Below are positions 25,360-35,200 of a DNA stretch of 64,000 bases, piece after piece; positions within the stretch are counted from its first letter, which is position 1; each line of letters begins with the position of its first letter. The notes beneath the pieces were generated by a model that was given only the letters and a program-made list of their open reading frames with translations, ran no database searches and was not told the origin of the DNA. Origin of the DNA: CBDCWQ01 sp965223435 (GTDB lineage Bacteria; Myxococcota; Kuafuiibacteriia; Kuafuiibacteriales; Kuafuiibacteriaceae); NCBI GenBank assembly GCA_965223435.1, contig CBDCWQ010000023.1:1426001-1490000 (forward strand). Reading direction: 5' to 3'. The translations under genes were made by a program, and so were the position numbers.

Positions 25360-27471
25360 TTACTTTTTCCTTGCGGGTTTATCCTTTTCTTTCTTCTCAC
25401 GCTCTTCCAAGAGCGCTGCCTCGATGGATGCGGGTACAAGGGCGTACTTGAAGAATTCCATTGTGAACTCCGCCTTCCCTTGGGTCGCGGAGCGAAGCGC
25501 GGTCGCGTAACCAAACATTTCCGCCAAAGGGACCTCGGCGGTGGTTTTGGTCAGTCCCCCGTCTTCTTGGGAGCCGGAAATGATGCCGCGTCGCTGGTTG
25601 ATGGTGGTCAACACCGCGCCCGCGTGCTCTGAGGGGCCTTCCACCTCGACCTTCATGATCGGCTCCAGAATACGTGGCTTGGCCCGGTCGTAGTGTTCTC
25701 GCCAGGCGCCTTTGGCTGCTTCTTGAAAAGCGACGTCTGAGGAGTCTACGGCGTGATACTGCCCGTCGTTGATGGTGACTTTAACCCCGACCACCGGAAA
25801 GCCGAGCTTGCGGCCTTTGGCGAGCATGGCCTTAAAGCCTTTTTGGACCGAGGGGATGAACTGCCTCGGGATCACCCCGCCCACAATCTTGTCGACGAAC
25901 TCAAAATCACCCTCTTCGAGGGGCTCGATGGTGCCACAAACCTTGCCGTATTGCCCGGAGCCACCGGTCTGCTTTTTGTGGACGTAGTTGAAGTCGGTGG
26001 CCCGAGTCAGGGTCTCTCGATAGGCCACCTGCGGTGCGGACGTCTCCACGGCGACGTTGTATTCCCGCCGCATGCGTTCGATGTACACCTCGAGCTGGAG
26101 TTCTCCCATGCCCTGGATAACGGTCTCGCCCGACTCTGGGTCCACGTAGGTCCGAAAGGTCGGGTCCTCTTTGGTAAACCGTTGGAGCGCCTTCGTGAGA
26201 TTCTGCTCAGACTTGTTGTCCTGGGGTTTCACGGATAATGAGATGACCGGATCCGGTACGTGGATCGAAGTCATCGCAATCTTGAGCTTGCCATCGGTGA
26301 AGGTGTCGCCCGAACGGCAATCCAGGCCGAAAATGGCGACGATGTCGCCGGCCGCTGCCGACTGGATGTCTTCCATTTCTTCCGAATGCATGCGGACCAG
26401 TCGAGCAACTTTCGTTTTTTTGCCGGTTCGCGTGTTGATGATGAACTGGTCTTTGGAGAGGGTACCCTGATAGATTCTGAGGTACGTGAGCTGCCCAAAC
26501 CGGCCGTCTTCGAGCTTGAAGGCCAAGAGGGCCAGCGGTGCCGAAGGATCGCTTTCGAGGGCGACTTTGGCTTCTTCGCCCGGCGCCACGTCCGGGTCCA
26601 GTTCGAGCGCCTCGTTGACGATGTCGGGCGGGCTCGGGAGGTAATGCACCACCGCATCGAGCAGGGGCTGCACACCGCGATTTTTGTACGCGGACCCCAT
26701 CAGGACCGGCGTCACGTGGAGGTCGATGGTTCCCTTGCGGAGGGCCTGTCGGATCAGCTCTGGGGTCGGATTACCCTCAAGGACCGCCTCCATGAGCTCG
26801 TCGGAGAACATGGATACGACGTCGAGCAAGTCTTCGCGGTACTTCTCGGCATCGGCTTTCAGCTCATCGGGGATTTCGCAGGTTTCGATTTTTTCGCCGT
26901 AGTCGCCGTGAAAGCGGTAGCCCTTCATTTCGATGAGGTCGATCACGCCTTCGTGTTTGTCCTCGAGCCCGATAGGGATCTGGAGCAGGACCGCATTGTG
27001 TCCCAGCTTTTCGCGGAGTTGCTCTTTGACGCGAAAGGGATCGGCCCCCGTCCGGTCGCACTTGTTGATGAACGCGATACGCGGCACTGAATAGCGCCGC
27101 ATCTGTCGGTCCACGGTGTGCGATTGGCTTTGGACACCAGCCACCGAACATAGCACCAACACCGCCCCATCAAGCACCCGAAGGGAGCGCTCCACCTCGA
27201 TGGTGAAGTCGACATGGCCTGGGGTGTCGATGATGTTGACGTGGTTGTCGAGCCACATGCAGTGGGTTGCGGCGCTCGCAATGGTGATGCCGCGCTCTTT
27301 TTCGAGCTCCATCGAGTCCATTTTTGCGCCCACGCCGTCCTTGCCCTTCACGTCGTGGATGGCATGGACCCGGTCCGTGTAGAACAGGATGCGCTCCGTC
27401 AGCGTCGTCTTCCCGCTATCAATGTGCGCAGAGATTCCGATGTTTCGGATGACCGATAGATCTTTGATCAC
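25360..27471 (-). CDS. fusA: Elongation factor G (mitochondrial/'spd'-type)
   Basis: 703 residues from a GTG at 27471 with AGGAC 4 nt upstream; the frame runs further upstream to 27594 but is not EF-G-like there. G1 is AHIDSGKTT, the switch-1 region is GKDGVGAKMDSMELEKERGI, then DTPGHVDFT and INKCDRTGADP (NKxD), with domains IV-V typical (GYATALRSATQGKAEFTMEF). The GKDGVGAxMDSMELE signature resembles mitochondrial EF-G1 and the related bacterial 'spd' paralogues, not the str-operon EF-G. It drives GTP-dependent translocation, or in paralogues ribosome recycling. It is not in a str operon; a C-terminal lysine-rich tail (EEREKKEKDKPARKK) is present. The ATPase-SLOG gene follows at 3 bp. Confidence 0.93.
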   Translation of the reverse strand: MIKDLSVIRNIGISAHIDSGKTTLTERILFYTDRVHAIHDVKGKDGVGAKMDSMELEKERGITIASAATHCMWLDNHVNIIDTPGHVDFTIEVERSLRVLDGAVLVLCSVAGVQSQSHTVDRQMRRYSVPRIAFINKCDRTGADPFRVKEQLREKLGHNAVLLQIPIGLEDKHEGVIDLIEMKGYRFHGDYGEKIETCEIPDELKADAEKYREDLLDVVSMFSDELMEAVLEGNPTPELIRQALRKGTIDLHVTPVLMGSAYKNRGVQPLLDAVVHYLPSPPDIVNEALELDPDVAPGEEAKVALESDPSAPLALLAFKLEDGRFGQLTYLRIYQGTLSKDQFIINTRTGKKTKVARLVRMHSEEMEDIQSAAAGDIVAIFGLDCRSGDTFTDGKLKIAMTSIHVPDPVISLSVKPQDNKSEQNLTKALQRFTKEDPTFRTYVDPESGETVIQGMGELQLEVYIERMRREYNVAVETSAPQVAYRETLTRATDFNYVHKKQTGGSGQYGKVCGTIEPLEEGDFEFVDKIVGGVIPRQFIPSVQKGFKAMLAKGRKLGFPVVGVKVTINDGQYHAVDSSDVAFQEAAKGAWREHYDRAKPRILEPIMKVEVEGPSEHAGAVLTTINQRRGIISGSQEDGGLTKTTAEVPLAEMFGYATALRSATQGKAEFTMEFFKYALVPASIEAALLEEREKKEKDKPARKK

Positions 27472-27666
27472 GACAGTCCTCGTGCTCCTCGGCCCCCAGA
27501 AACCTGAAAACGTTCGCGATGTAAAGCAACTTTGTAGGACTGATGTCGGAAGAGGTGCGAGCAGCTGGTGTTTGTGCGCCCGGGTGCCTCCCATCCGGGC
27601 CGGGTTTTATCCGTCCGTTGCCAAATCCGCACCGAAGTGCTGTCTCGACCCCTTAGGAGCAATTTC

Positions 27667-29424
27667 ATGGCTTCAGGCGCCTCTTGGGTGATGTTTATGG
27701 CTCTTTTTGTGGGGCCGAGGGCCCGGGACTGGCGGCCTCCTGAGTTGGCGGTACAGCCTACCAAGGCCGATGTCCGAGCCTTGGAAGGCCTGGCACGCCA
27801 GTATGTGGGCCGACCCTATGCGATGGGCGGCATCGGGAATCCCGCTTTCGATTGCTCCGGGTTTGTGTGTCGCGTTTTTGCCGAGGCCGGCTACGCATTG
27901 CCGCGGGTATCGCGGGACCAAGCAAGGGTGGGGCGAGACGTCGCTCTGGATGCCCTCCAGCCGGGGGATGTCCTTTTTTTTGCGGAGCGCGGGCGACCGA
28001 TATCCCACGTAGGGCTGTACTTGGGCGGGCAGAAGCTCATTCACGCTTCGAGCGGACAGGGGAGGGTGGTTGTGGCCGATCTTGGTCGGTCCTGGTTTCA
28101 AAAGAGACTGGTGGCCGCGCGAAGAATGCTCGGCGGGGCGCTTGAGGCCAACCCTCTGCTGGCGTCGGCGCCGGTGGAGTGGGTGGAGCACGCGGGGGCC
28201 CTTCGGCTTCCGGCGACCCTGCGGCGCCCTGCCGAGGGTCCGCCGTTTTCGTTTGGACCCGAGTCGTTTTCGGTGCGGCCCAGCGGGGTGAGCGTTACGG
28301 CGCTGTGGGCCACCGAGGACGGGCGCTACGGCCTGAGTTTGGCCCCTGAGCTCAGTCTCCAGTTCGAGGGGGTCGGTCTGGGTTTTCGGCTGGGGCTTCC
28401 CTTGCGGCTATCGCGTGATGGTGGATGGCGTGCGGGCTCCCTTCGGGGGGCGCGGGGCGTGTCGCGGTTCCTGCGCGCGTTTTCCTTGGGCCTTTTGGGG
28501 GCCGATCTCGAACTTCGCTTGACCCGAAAGGCCGACCTCAGCCTGCTCGGTGGCGGACTTGTGGCCCACTGGATGCCTTCGCAGGCGGTGCGGGGCCTCC
28601 CCGGTTTCACCCAAGCACGGACGCCCCTCTCGTTTTTTGGGCGGGTTCGAAGGAAGTCCTTCGAGCTTCAAAGCCTGGTGGACGATGTCGTAGATCCTGC
28701 GCTTTTTGGGGCTGGCGTTTTGTTCCCTTGGGGGCAGGGCCGAGTGGCGGTCGGCGCCGGCGCGGTGACCGACCAGCGTGCTGAATTTCTCGGGGGCCAA
28801 AGGACGGTGTCCGCTCTTGAAGCGCAGGCCGGGTTTGCGCTGGTGCGAGGGCCCACCGTGTTTCTGAAGGCCGTGCTTCACGGCAGCCTCATTCGCGCCC
28901 TTTCTGACTTTGGGGGCACGGGTTCTTTGGAGGCGCGTCTTCGGGTTCGTGCGTCACGGTCGGGCGCGACCCGTCTTGGCGTGTCCGCGCGCGCCCGTCT
29001 TTTGGGGCCGCATGCGCTCGCATCGCTGTTTGGGCCAACCTACGCGGCGGCAAAGAGTCTGCACCTCGAGGCTTTGGAGACGCTCGAAACGCGGCCTGCG
29101 CTTGGGGGCACGGTGTCCTTGGTCCATGGACGTTTCTCCTTGGGGGGCACCTTTGAAAGCGGGACCGGCACCGGCCGTCATCCGATGGATCGATTCTTGT
29201 GGGTCTTTATGAACGCCCACGATCTGTCTTTGGGCCGAAACATGTCCTGGGATCTTGAGGGTGTTTATGCGGTTCGCGGCTTGGGGAATAGGACAAACGA
29301 TGTTCATGTCATGCAGGCCTTGCTGCGCCTACGTCTCAACGCTTGGTTGAGCACTGAGCTTCGCCTTCGGCGCGGCGCCAGTTTCGAGGGGGGATTGGGC
29401 CTCAGGCTGGCGTGGAGCCCCTAG
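27667..29424 (+). CDS. NlpC/P60 peptidase fused to predicted outer-membrane barrel
   Basis: About 585 residues from ATG 27667 with AGGAG 8-9 nt upstream; the frame is open back to 27568. A hydrophobic N-terminus suggests export. Residues about 35-160 are an NlpC/P60 cysteine peptidase: VGRPYAMGGIGNPAFDCSGF with Cys63, RPISHVGLYLGGQKLIH with His114 and His126. These cleave peptidoglycan stem peptides. The remaining 420 residues alternate hydrophobic and polar residues in beta strands (GLSLAPELSLQFEGVGLGFR, SLGLLGADLELRLTRKADLS, RFSLGGTFESGTGTGRH, LRLRRGASFEGGLGLRLAWS), ending in an aromatic-containing strand, as an outer-membrane barrel would. Peptidase plus barrel in one chain is unusual. Confidence 0.75.
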   Translation: MASGASWVMFMALFVGPRARDWRPPELAVQPTKADVRALEGLARQYVGRPYAMGGIGNPAFDCSGFVCRVFAEAGYALPRVSRDQARVGRDVALDALQPGDVLFFAERGRPISHVGLYLGGQKLIHASSGQGRVVVADLGRSWFQKRLVAARRMLGGALEANPLLASAPVEWVEHAGALRLPATLRRPAEGPPFSFGPESFSVRPSGVSVTALWATEDGRYGLSLAPELSLQFEGVGLGFRLGLPLRLSRDGGWRAGSLRGARGVSRFLRAFSLGLLGADLELRLTRKADLSLLGGGLVAHWMPSQAVRGLPGFTQARTPLSFFGRVRRKSFELQSLVDDVVDPALFGAGVLFPWGQGRVAVGAGAVTDQRAEFLGGQRTVSALEAQAGFALVRGPTVFLKAVLHGSLIRALSDFGGTGSLEARLRVRASRSGATRLGVSARARLLGPHALASLFGPTYAAAKSLHLEALETLETRPALGGTVSLVHGRFSLGGTFESGTGTGRHPMDRFLWVFMNAHDLSLGRNMSWDLEGVYAVRGLGNRTNDVHVMQALLRLRLNAWLSTELRLRRGASFEGGLGLRLAWSP

Positions 29425-29538
29425 GTTGAGCATGCGCCTTTTGTCTTTTCGCTCCCGCGGTTTTCGCCCCTGAATGCACATTCATCGGGTACAATGATAG
29501 GACCGGGCGTGGGTCTTGAACCACGCTGGGGTCGAAAA

Positions 29539-31104
29539 ATGAGTGTGACCAGCGAACCGGACGCGTTTTTGTCGCGGCCCTTGGCCCCGAAGGGTGTTGA
29601 AACGCACCTGAGCCCGGGACCCGTGTGCGCTGGCGCACAGGGCGCCAACCTCTTGGTGGTCAGTGATCTCCACTTGGGGGATTCGCTCCGGACCGCCGGC
29701 GTTTCTTCGTTTCGCACGTTGGCCCGCCTCAATCGTGCCTTCCGGAGGTTCTTAGAGCATTACGGCCAGCATCCGGTCGGAGGCCGCCCCTGGAAGCTGG
29801 TGATCAACGGCGACATGATCGACTTTCTTCACGCGGGCGTAGTGAACGTGCGGTCCGAGGCTGGTGAAGAAGCCTCCGCCCTTTCTGAAGGGGCGGCTTT
29901 GTCCTGGCTGGAAACGGTGATGGGGCGCGAGCGCCGAGTTTTTAGGGCCCTGGCGTCCTTTGTCGCCCGCGGGCACGAGTTGGTGATCATTACGGGCAAC
30001 CACGATGCGCAGTTTCATTGGTCCCGCGTGCAGTTAAGTTTGACGGAGCGATTGATTGATATCCATGTGGCTTCGCTCGCGAGGGAGGGCGATACGCATC
30101 CTTCAGAGCTTGGCGAACTTCGAGACACCATGCGAAGTCGCATCTCGTTCTGTCCCTGGTTTTACTACGAAAAGGATGTCGTTTACATCGAACACGGGCA
30201 CCAGTACGACGAGTTTTGTTCATTCGAACACGTGCTTTCTCCCATCCATTCCGGTTTCGAAGAGTTAGAAGATCCGATTTCTCATCGAACCTATCGGGAA
30301 TTTGCAAACCTTATCGGTGAGCTCGACGTGCATCGCATCGACAAATGGACCTTCGGAGACTACATTCAATGGCTCGCTGGGCTTGCCCCGCGTGTGATTG
30401 GACGACTGGCCTACACCTACTTTGCAAGCGTCTCCTGGCTGGTCAAAACCAAACGGCGACTTTCTCGCGTCGCCAAACGGGGGCGGCGTGAACATCTGTG
30501 CCGCTTGAAGAAGATGACTCGGCGCTTCAACCTCAGTGAGGAGCTCCTTCATCGTCTCGATGCGTTGCGCGAGCGACCGGCTGGTTCACGCGTTTTTTCC
30601 GGTCTCCGAATGCTGTACCTCGACCGTTTTGTGTTGCTCCTTCTCATTGCGACGGTGTTGGCGGCGGTCTTTTTTGCCCCTGGTTCCGCTTGGATTCGTT
30701 CTTGGTCCGGCCTCGGGGTGTTACTCGGCGCCTTGACCACAAACTGTTTTTTGGACCGAATCCGCAAAGTAGACTCCCACCCCAAGCTGATTCCGATCGC
30801 CCACAAGGTGGCCCGCCTGATGAAGGTCCCCTTTGTGATCTTTGGGCATAGCCACGTCCCCGTGGCTTCTGAGCGCCAAGGCAGCACCCTGTCCAGTGGC
30901 GAAGGCCCCAAAAGCGCGCACCCGAGCTCGAAGTACTTTAACACCGGCAGCTGGACCGCGGGCCTCGAGAAGGGGCTGACCCATGTGTGCATCCTCCGCA
31001 AGGACAGCGAGCCGGTGGCCGAACTCCGGCGCTGGTGCACCCAGTCGAAACGCCCGAGGGCTCTGGTGCTGTCGCCCGAACATGCAACCCCAGGCCAAGA
31101 CTAA
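29539..31104 (+). CDS. Metallophosphoesterase with internal membrane hairpin
   Basis: About 521 residues from ATG 29539 (TTG or ATG starts upstream in frame to 29494 are possible). Motifs: VVSDLHLGDSLR, INGDMIDFLHAG, ITGNHDAQFHW, EHGHQYDEF and FGHSHVP. DLHLGD with GNHD resembles UDP-2,3-diacylglucosamine hydrolases. Two hydrophobic helices (FVLLLLIATVLAAVFFA, then SGLGVLLGALTTNCFL) lie between the EHGHQ and FGHSH motifs, so a membrane hairpin seems inserted inside the enzyme domain. That would hold both active-site halves on one membrane face. Substrate unknown. It is convergent with the mevalonate kinase gene 56 bp away. Confidence 0.82.
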   Translation: MSVTSEPDAFLSRPLAPKGVETHLSPGPVCAGAQGANLLVVSDLHLGDSLRTAGVSSFRTLARLNRAFRRFLEHYGQHPVGGRPWKLVINGDMIDFLHAGVVNVRSEAGEEASALSEGAALSWLETVMGRERRVFRALASFVARGHELVIITGNHDAQFHWSRVQLSLTERLIDIHVASLAREGDTHPSELGELRDTMRSRISFCPWFYYEKDVVYIEHGHQYDEFCSFEHVLSPIHSGFEELEDPISHRTYREFANLIGELDVHRIDKWTFGDYIQWLAGLAPRVIGRLAYTYFASVSWLVKTKRRLSRVAKRGRREHLCRLKKMTRRFNLSEELLHRLDALRERPAGSRVFSGLRMLYLDRFVLLLLIATVLAAVFFAPGSAWIRSWSGLGVLLGALTTNCFLDRIRKVDSHPKLIPIAHKVARLMKVPFVIFGHSHVPVASERQGSTLSSGEGPKSAHPSSKYFNTGSWTAGLEKGLTHVCILRKDSEPVAELRRWCTQSKRPRALVLSPEHATPGQD

Positions 31105-31160
31105 CGGGCAACCGAACCGGCATTCCCGCTTTCATTTCCATTTTCAGATCCGCTTCTCGT

Positions 31161-32078
31161 CTAGATGGTTTCAATCCAGGCGTAGGCCCCCTGGGCGCTG
31201 AGACGGGTCCGAATACGTCCGGCAGCTTTTCGGGTTTTGGCAAGGGCGACAAAGGCTCCACCGGGACCGCCGGCACCGCTCATCTTGGCGCCAACGGCGC
31301 CGTTTTGTCTGGCCATGCGGACGAGTTCGTCGACGTCGGCGGAGACGATCCCTAGGCCGTCCAGAAGCGCATGGGCCAGGTTCATGGCTTGCCCTAGCGA
31401 CTCGAGTTGACCCGCGGTGAGGGCGCGACGCCCGGCGCGGGTCGCTTCTCCTAGGGTTTTGAGCACTTGGCGCGCCAATCGGGGCATACCCCGTCGGATA
31501 TCCAGGACTCTCTGGACCGTTTTTCGAGCCCCACCGTGACTCGAACGGGCACCTACCACGAGGTATGCCGGTTTGCCGACCCGGATGCGCTGGATGACTC
31601 TGCTCCGGCCCTTGCGTCGGAACTGGATCGGGCCATCGGCAAGGCACAAGGCGGGATCGACGCCCGAAGATCGTGCGTGGGCGAGTCCCTCAGCCCGTCG
31701 CGCTTCCCGCCAGAGCGCCTCCGCCGCTAACGTTTTCCCCGATAGCGCGCTTCGGGCCCGCAGAAGGGCAATGGCCAAGGCCGCCGACGACCCAAAGCCA
31801 GCCATCGGCGGAAAGTTGATGTGGATATCCGCGTGATAGGCGCGGGCGCTCGCGCCCAATACCCGTTGGACAAACATTTGAGGCGTTGCCCCCCCCCGGG
31901 CCCGCGCGCGGTCCACGGCGACCGGACAGTCAATGGTCGCAGTCCCCTTGCCGGGCTCCAGGTTGACCTCAACCTGTCGACTGAGTGCGAACCCCAGCGC
32001 CGGCTCGCCTGCGAGTACCGCATGTTCCCCGAACAACAAAACCTTCCCGGGCGCCTGCCCTTGAGCCACCCGCGGCAC
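31161..32078 (-). CDS. mvk: Mevalonate kinase (GHMP family)
   Basis: 305 residues from a GTG at 32078; GAGGAG 7 nt upstream decides this start over the longer frame to 32240. It has the three GHMP motifs: QAPGKVLLFGEHAVLAGEPA (motif 1), PPMAGFGSSAALAIALL (ATP-binding motif 2), and KMSGAGGPGGAFVALAK (motif 3). The GEHAVLAG signature and the EGLAHARSSGVDPALCLADG region favour mevalonate kinase over other GHMP kinases. It phosphorylates mevalonate with ATP, step one of the lower mevalonate pathway to isopentenyl diphosphate. No other pathway gene is in the window. It is divergent from the octahaem cytochrome gene, about 210 bp apart. Confidence 0.9.
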   Translation of the reverse strand: MPRVAQGQAPGKVLLFGEHAVLAGEPALGFALSRQVEVNLEPGKGTATIDCPVAVDRARARGGATPQMFVQRVLGASARAYHADIHINFPPMAGFGSSAALAIALLRARSALSGKTLAAEALWREARRAEGLAHARSSGVDPALCLADGPIQFRRKGRSRVIQRIRVGKPAYLVVGARSSHGGARKTVQRVLDIRRGMPRLARQVLKTLGEATRAGRRALTAGQLESLGQAMNLAHALLDGLGIVSADVDELVRMARQNGAVGAKMSGAGGPGGAFVALAKTRKAAGRIRTRLSAQGAYAWIETI

Positions 32079-32288
32079 CCAAATCTCCTCGCCACGTCTT
32101 GCAGCCCCGGTCAATCGCCGACCTTGGCCCGACCCGTAATACCGGCCGACGGGCCTTCCGATGCAATACAACCGAGCTGAGTACGAGTTTGTATCGGACC
32201 TTAGGGGCACCCCAGCGTCTTTGCGGGTCCGCCAGACCACGCTTTTCTCTACTTGACCAGAATCTGGCGCCTTTCTAACAGAGGCCCC

Positions 32289-35200
32289 GTGAAAAAGCCG
32301 ACTCGATCCGAACAGGAATCGTACCGTCTTTTATTCTTCGTGATCGCCCAGGTGATGATGCTCAGCATGGGTTGGCTTCTGTTCCAGGAGTTCGCTGAGC
32401 GCAGACCCTGGAAAGGCATCCAAGACCAGTGGGCACAGGTGGAGGAAGCGCGGGCCCTCAAGAACCTGAGCGGGGAGAAGACGTGGCTGGAAAAAGGTGT
32501 CCTCGTGAAGGAGGTCGACGGCGAAGAAGAGGAGACGCCGGTCAAAGACCGGGTCGACGCCCTCAAAAAGGAGATCGCCGAGCTTGAAGGCGGAATCCTC
32601 GATAGCGGCAAGGCCCAAGAGGTGGCCACGCTCAAAGCGGACCTCAAAATAGAAGAGGTCAAGACCAAGGACGCTGAAATCGTCTTGGCTTTCGCCAAGG
32701 CCGACGAGGACGAAGCGTACTACTTTTACCGAAGTGCCAAGCATCACGGCCACCATGAAGAGGCAGAAAAGCTCAAGGCGAAGTTCGACGAAATCCACGA
32801 AGAGGTTCTTGAAAAGAGCGCAGCGTACGATGCGGCCACCAAGAAACGGGATACCGTGCTCGACAAGCTGTCCCTCGTCGCCAAGACGCTCAATGCCAAG
32901 AAAAAAGAGCTCGAAAATCTCGAGGGCGGTCTCAGTACGGCCGAGCGGGCGCTCGACGCCGCCCGATCCCAACGGCACGATGTTCGCCAGTTCTGGAACC
33001 AGCGGATCGACCTGGTGGACCGCTGCCACACCTGCCACATGGGCTTCGATCGCTGCGGCTTTACCGATCCGGAAGAAATCCTCCATTACACCATCGAAGA
33101 GAACTTAACTGCCCAGGACATCCGGCGTCGCTACTGCGTGACCCGCGAGGAAGCGGAGGCCTATCTGGAGGCACGAGAGACCATCGTCGACAGTTGGTAC
33201 GAGGATGAAAAACTTGGCTACAAAGATGTTCAGGCACAGCTCCTCGCCGCCGGGAACCCCGAAGGGCAAGAGGCGGTTTCAGAGCCGGTGTTGGCGACGG
33301 CCAAAGCGCTCGGGGTTGAGTCGAAGGCCGCCGAGGCCCTTTTTCGAACCCACCCCCATGCTTGGCAGCTTCTCCGAAAGCACCCCGCGGATCGGTACGG
33401 CTGCACCACCTGTCACTACGGGCAAGGCCGCCAGACCAAGGGTGTGGGCCTCAACTACCTGGCCGCAGCCCTCTGGAAAGGAAGCCAAAACTTGGCGCCC
33501 TTCGACCATGCCAAGTCCGACCACTATTGGGAAGCGCAGCTCCTTGATACCGAGCGGCACCACACCGAGTCGTCTTGTTTCAACTGCCACGCAAAAGACT
33601 ACGAACTTGAGTACGCGCCTCATCTCACCGAGGGGCGCAAATTGGTCCAGCATTTGGGTTGCACCGGCTGCCATCCCTTGGGGGACCTCGATCCGGATCG
33701 AAAACATGGGCCGAGCTTGCGCAAGGTTGCGTCCAAAATCGATGCCGGTTGGATGTATGCCTGGTTGAAGGATCCCCAAAGCTTGAGACCGAGAACCCGC
33801 ATGCCCAATTTTTGGCCAGACGCGTCGTCCCAAGGAAAGGGTGAGGGGAAGTTATGCAACAAGTTTGACTTCGAGCGCGGTTCCCCGCCTGCGCCCGCGG
33901 AATGGATGGATTGCGAGGCGCAGCGTGAAGAAGAAGCCGCGTACATTTTGAAGTACCTGCTCGACAAATCTGAGGAGCAGACCTACGCCGCAATGCCCGC
34001 GTGGGCAGACGCCGGCGAAGGCAAGCGTTTATTTGAGAGCATTGGGTGTCAAGGCTGTCACAACATGGGTGAATGGAAACAGGCCTCCACCATGCCCGGC
34101 AGTCACGATCGAGATGTGGCCCCGAACCTCGCCGGTATCGGAGACAAGATCCGCGATCCCGGTTGGTTTTATTTGTGGCTCCAAAACCCCAGCGAGTATT
34201 GGTCCGAGACCCGCATGCCGAGTCTCAGGCTGACCGACAAGGAGGCCTGGCACCTTGCAGCGTACCTCAGCGGTGCGAAGAGCAGTGGCCCCGAGCGGCA
34301 GCTTTCGCCACGCGCGCGTACGCTTTTGCGTTCGCCGGGTGCCGCCAAAAAAGGCGAGCAGCTCATCGCTTACTACGGGTGTTTTGGTTGTCACGAGGTT
34401 GAGGGCTTCGATGGCCGAGCGCGGATCGGCGCGGATCTGACCCTATTCGGATCCAAACCTGCGCACAAACTCGACTTTGGTGATGTGGCGGAGCTGGTGG
34501 AGGACCCGCACGCCCAAACCTGGGAGGCGTGGACCCGTAAGAAGCTGGCAACCCCCAGGGCTTTCACATACGAGCGCGCCACCACGCGCATGCCCCAGTT
34601 CAACATCACCCCCGCGGAAATGGACGCGGCGATCATCTTTTTGAAGAGCCAGAACGAACGGACCAAAGACTACCCTGAAGACGTCAAGCACATGCAGTCG
34701 CCCGAAGATGCGGCCATCGCCCGCGGTGCCTTTTTGGTGGATATCTACAATTGTCGAGGTTGCCATCTCATCGACGACCGCGGCATCGACGTCGACGGTG
34801 ATCACCAGCTCGACGGCGGCGACATTTATCGCCTGTACGCAGGGACCCCTGAGGCTTATCGGGCCCCCCCCAAGCTGATCAACCAAGGTGCCAAGGTCTA
34901 TCCCGACTGGTTTTTCGGTTTTCTGAAAAAGCCCTTCAAGCTTCGCGAGAATTTCAAACTCCGGATGCCCACCTTTCCGCTGAGCGATGCCCGCACGAAG
35001 GACATCGTGGCCTACTTTGCGGCCAAGGCGAAAAAGCCGTACCCCTACATTGAAAAGAAACGCGATGTGTTGTCTGCGGAAGACCGAAAGGTGGCGGCTC
35101 AGCTGTTCCAAAGGGCGCAATGCACAAACTGTCACAACCTGGGCGGAGGCACGAACGACCCCAAAAACGTCGCGCCCAATCTTCGGCTGACTGCGGATCG

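Noticed and set aside
26260..27090. 276-codon plus-strand frame opposite EF-G.
   Set aside because: Antisense shadow of a clearly conserved gene.
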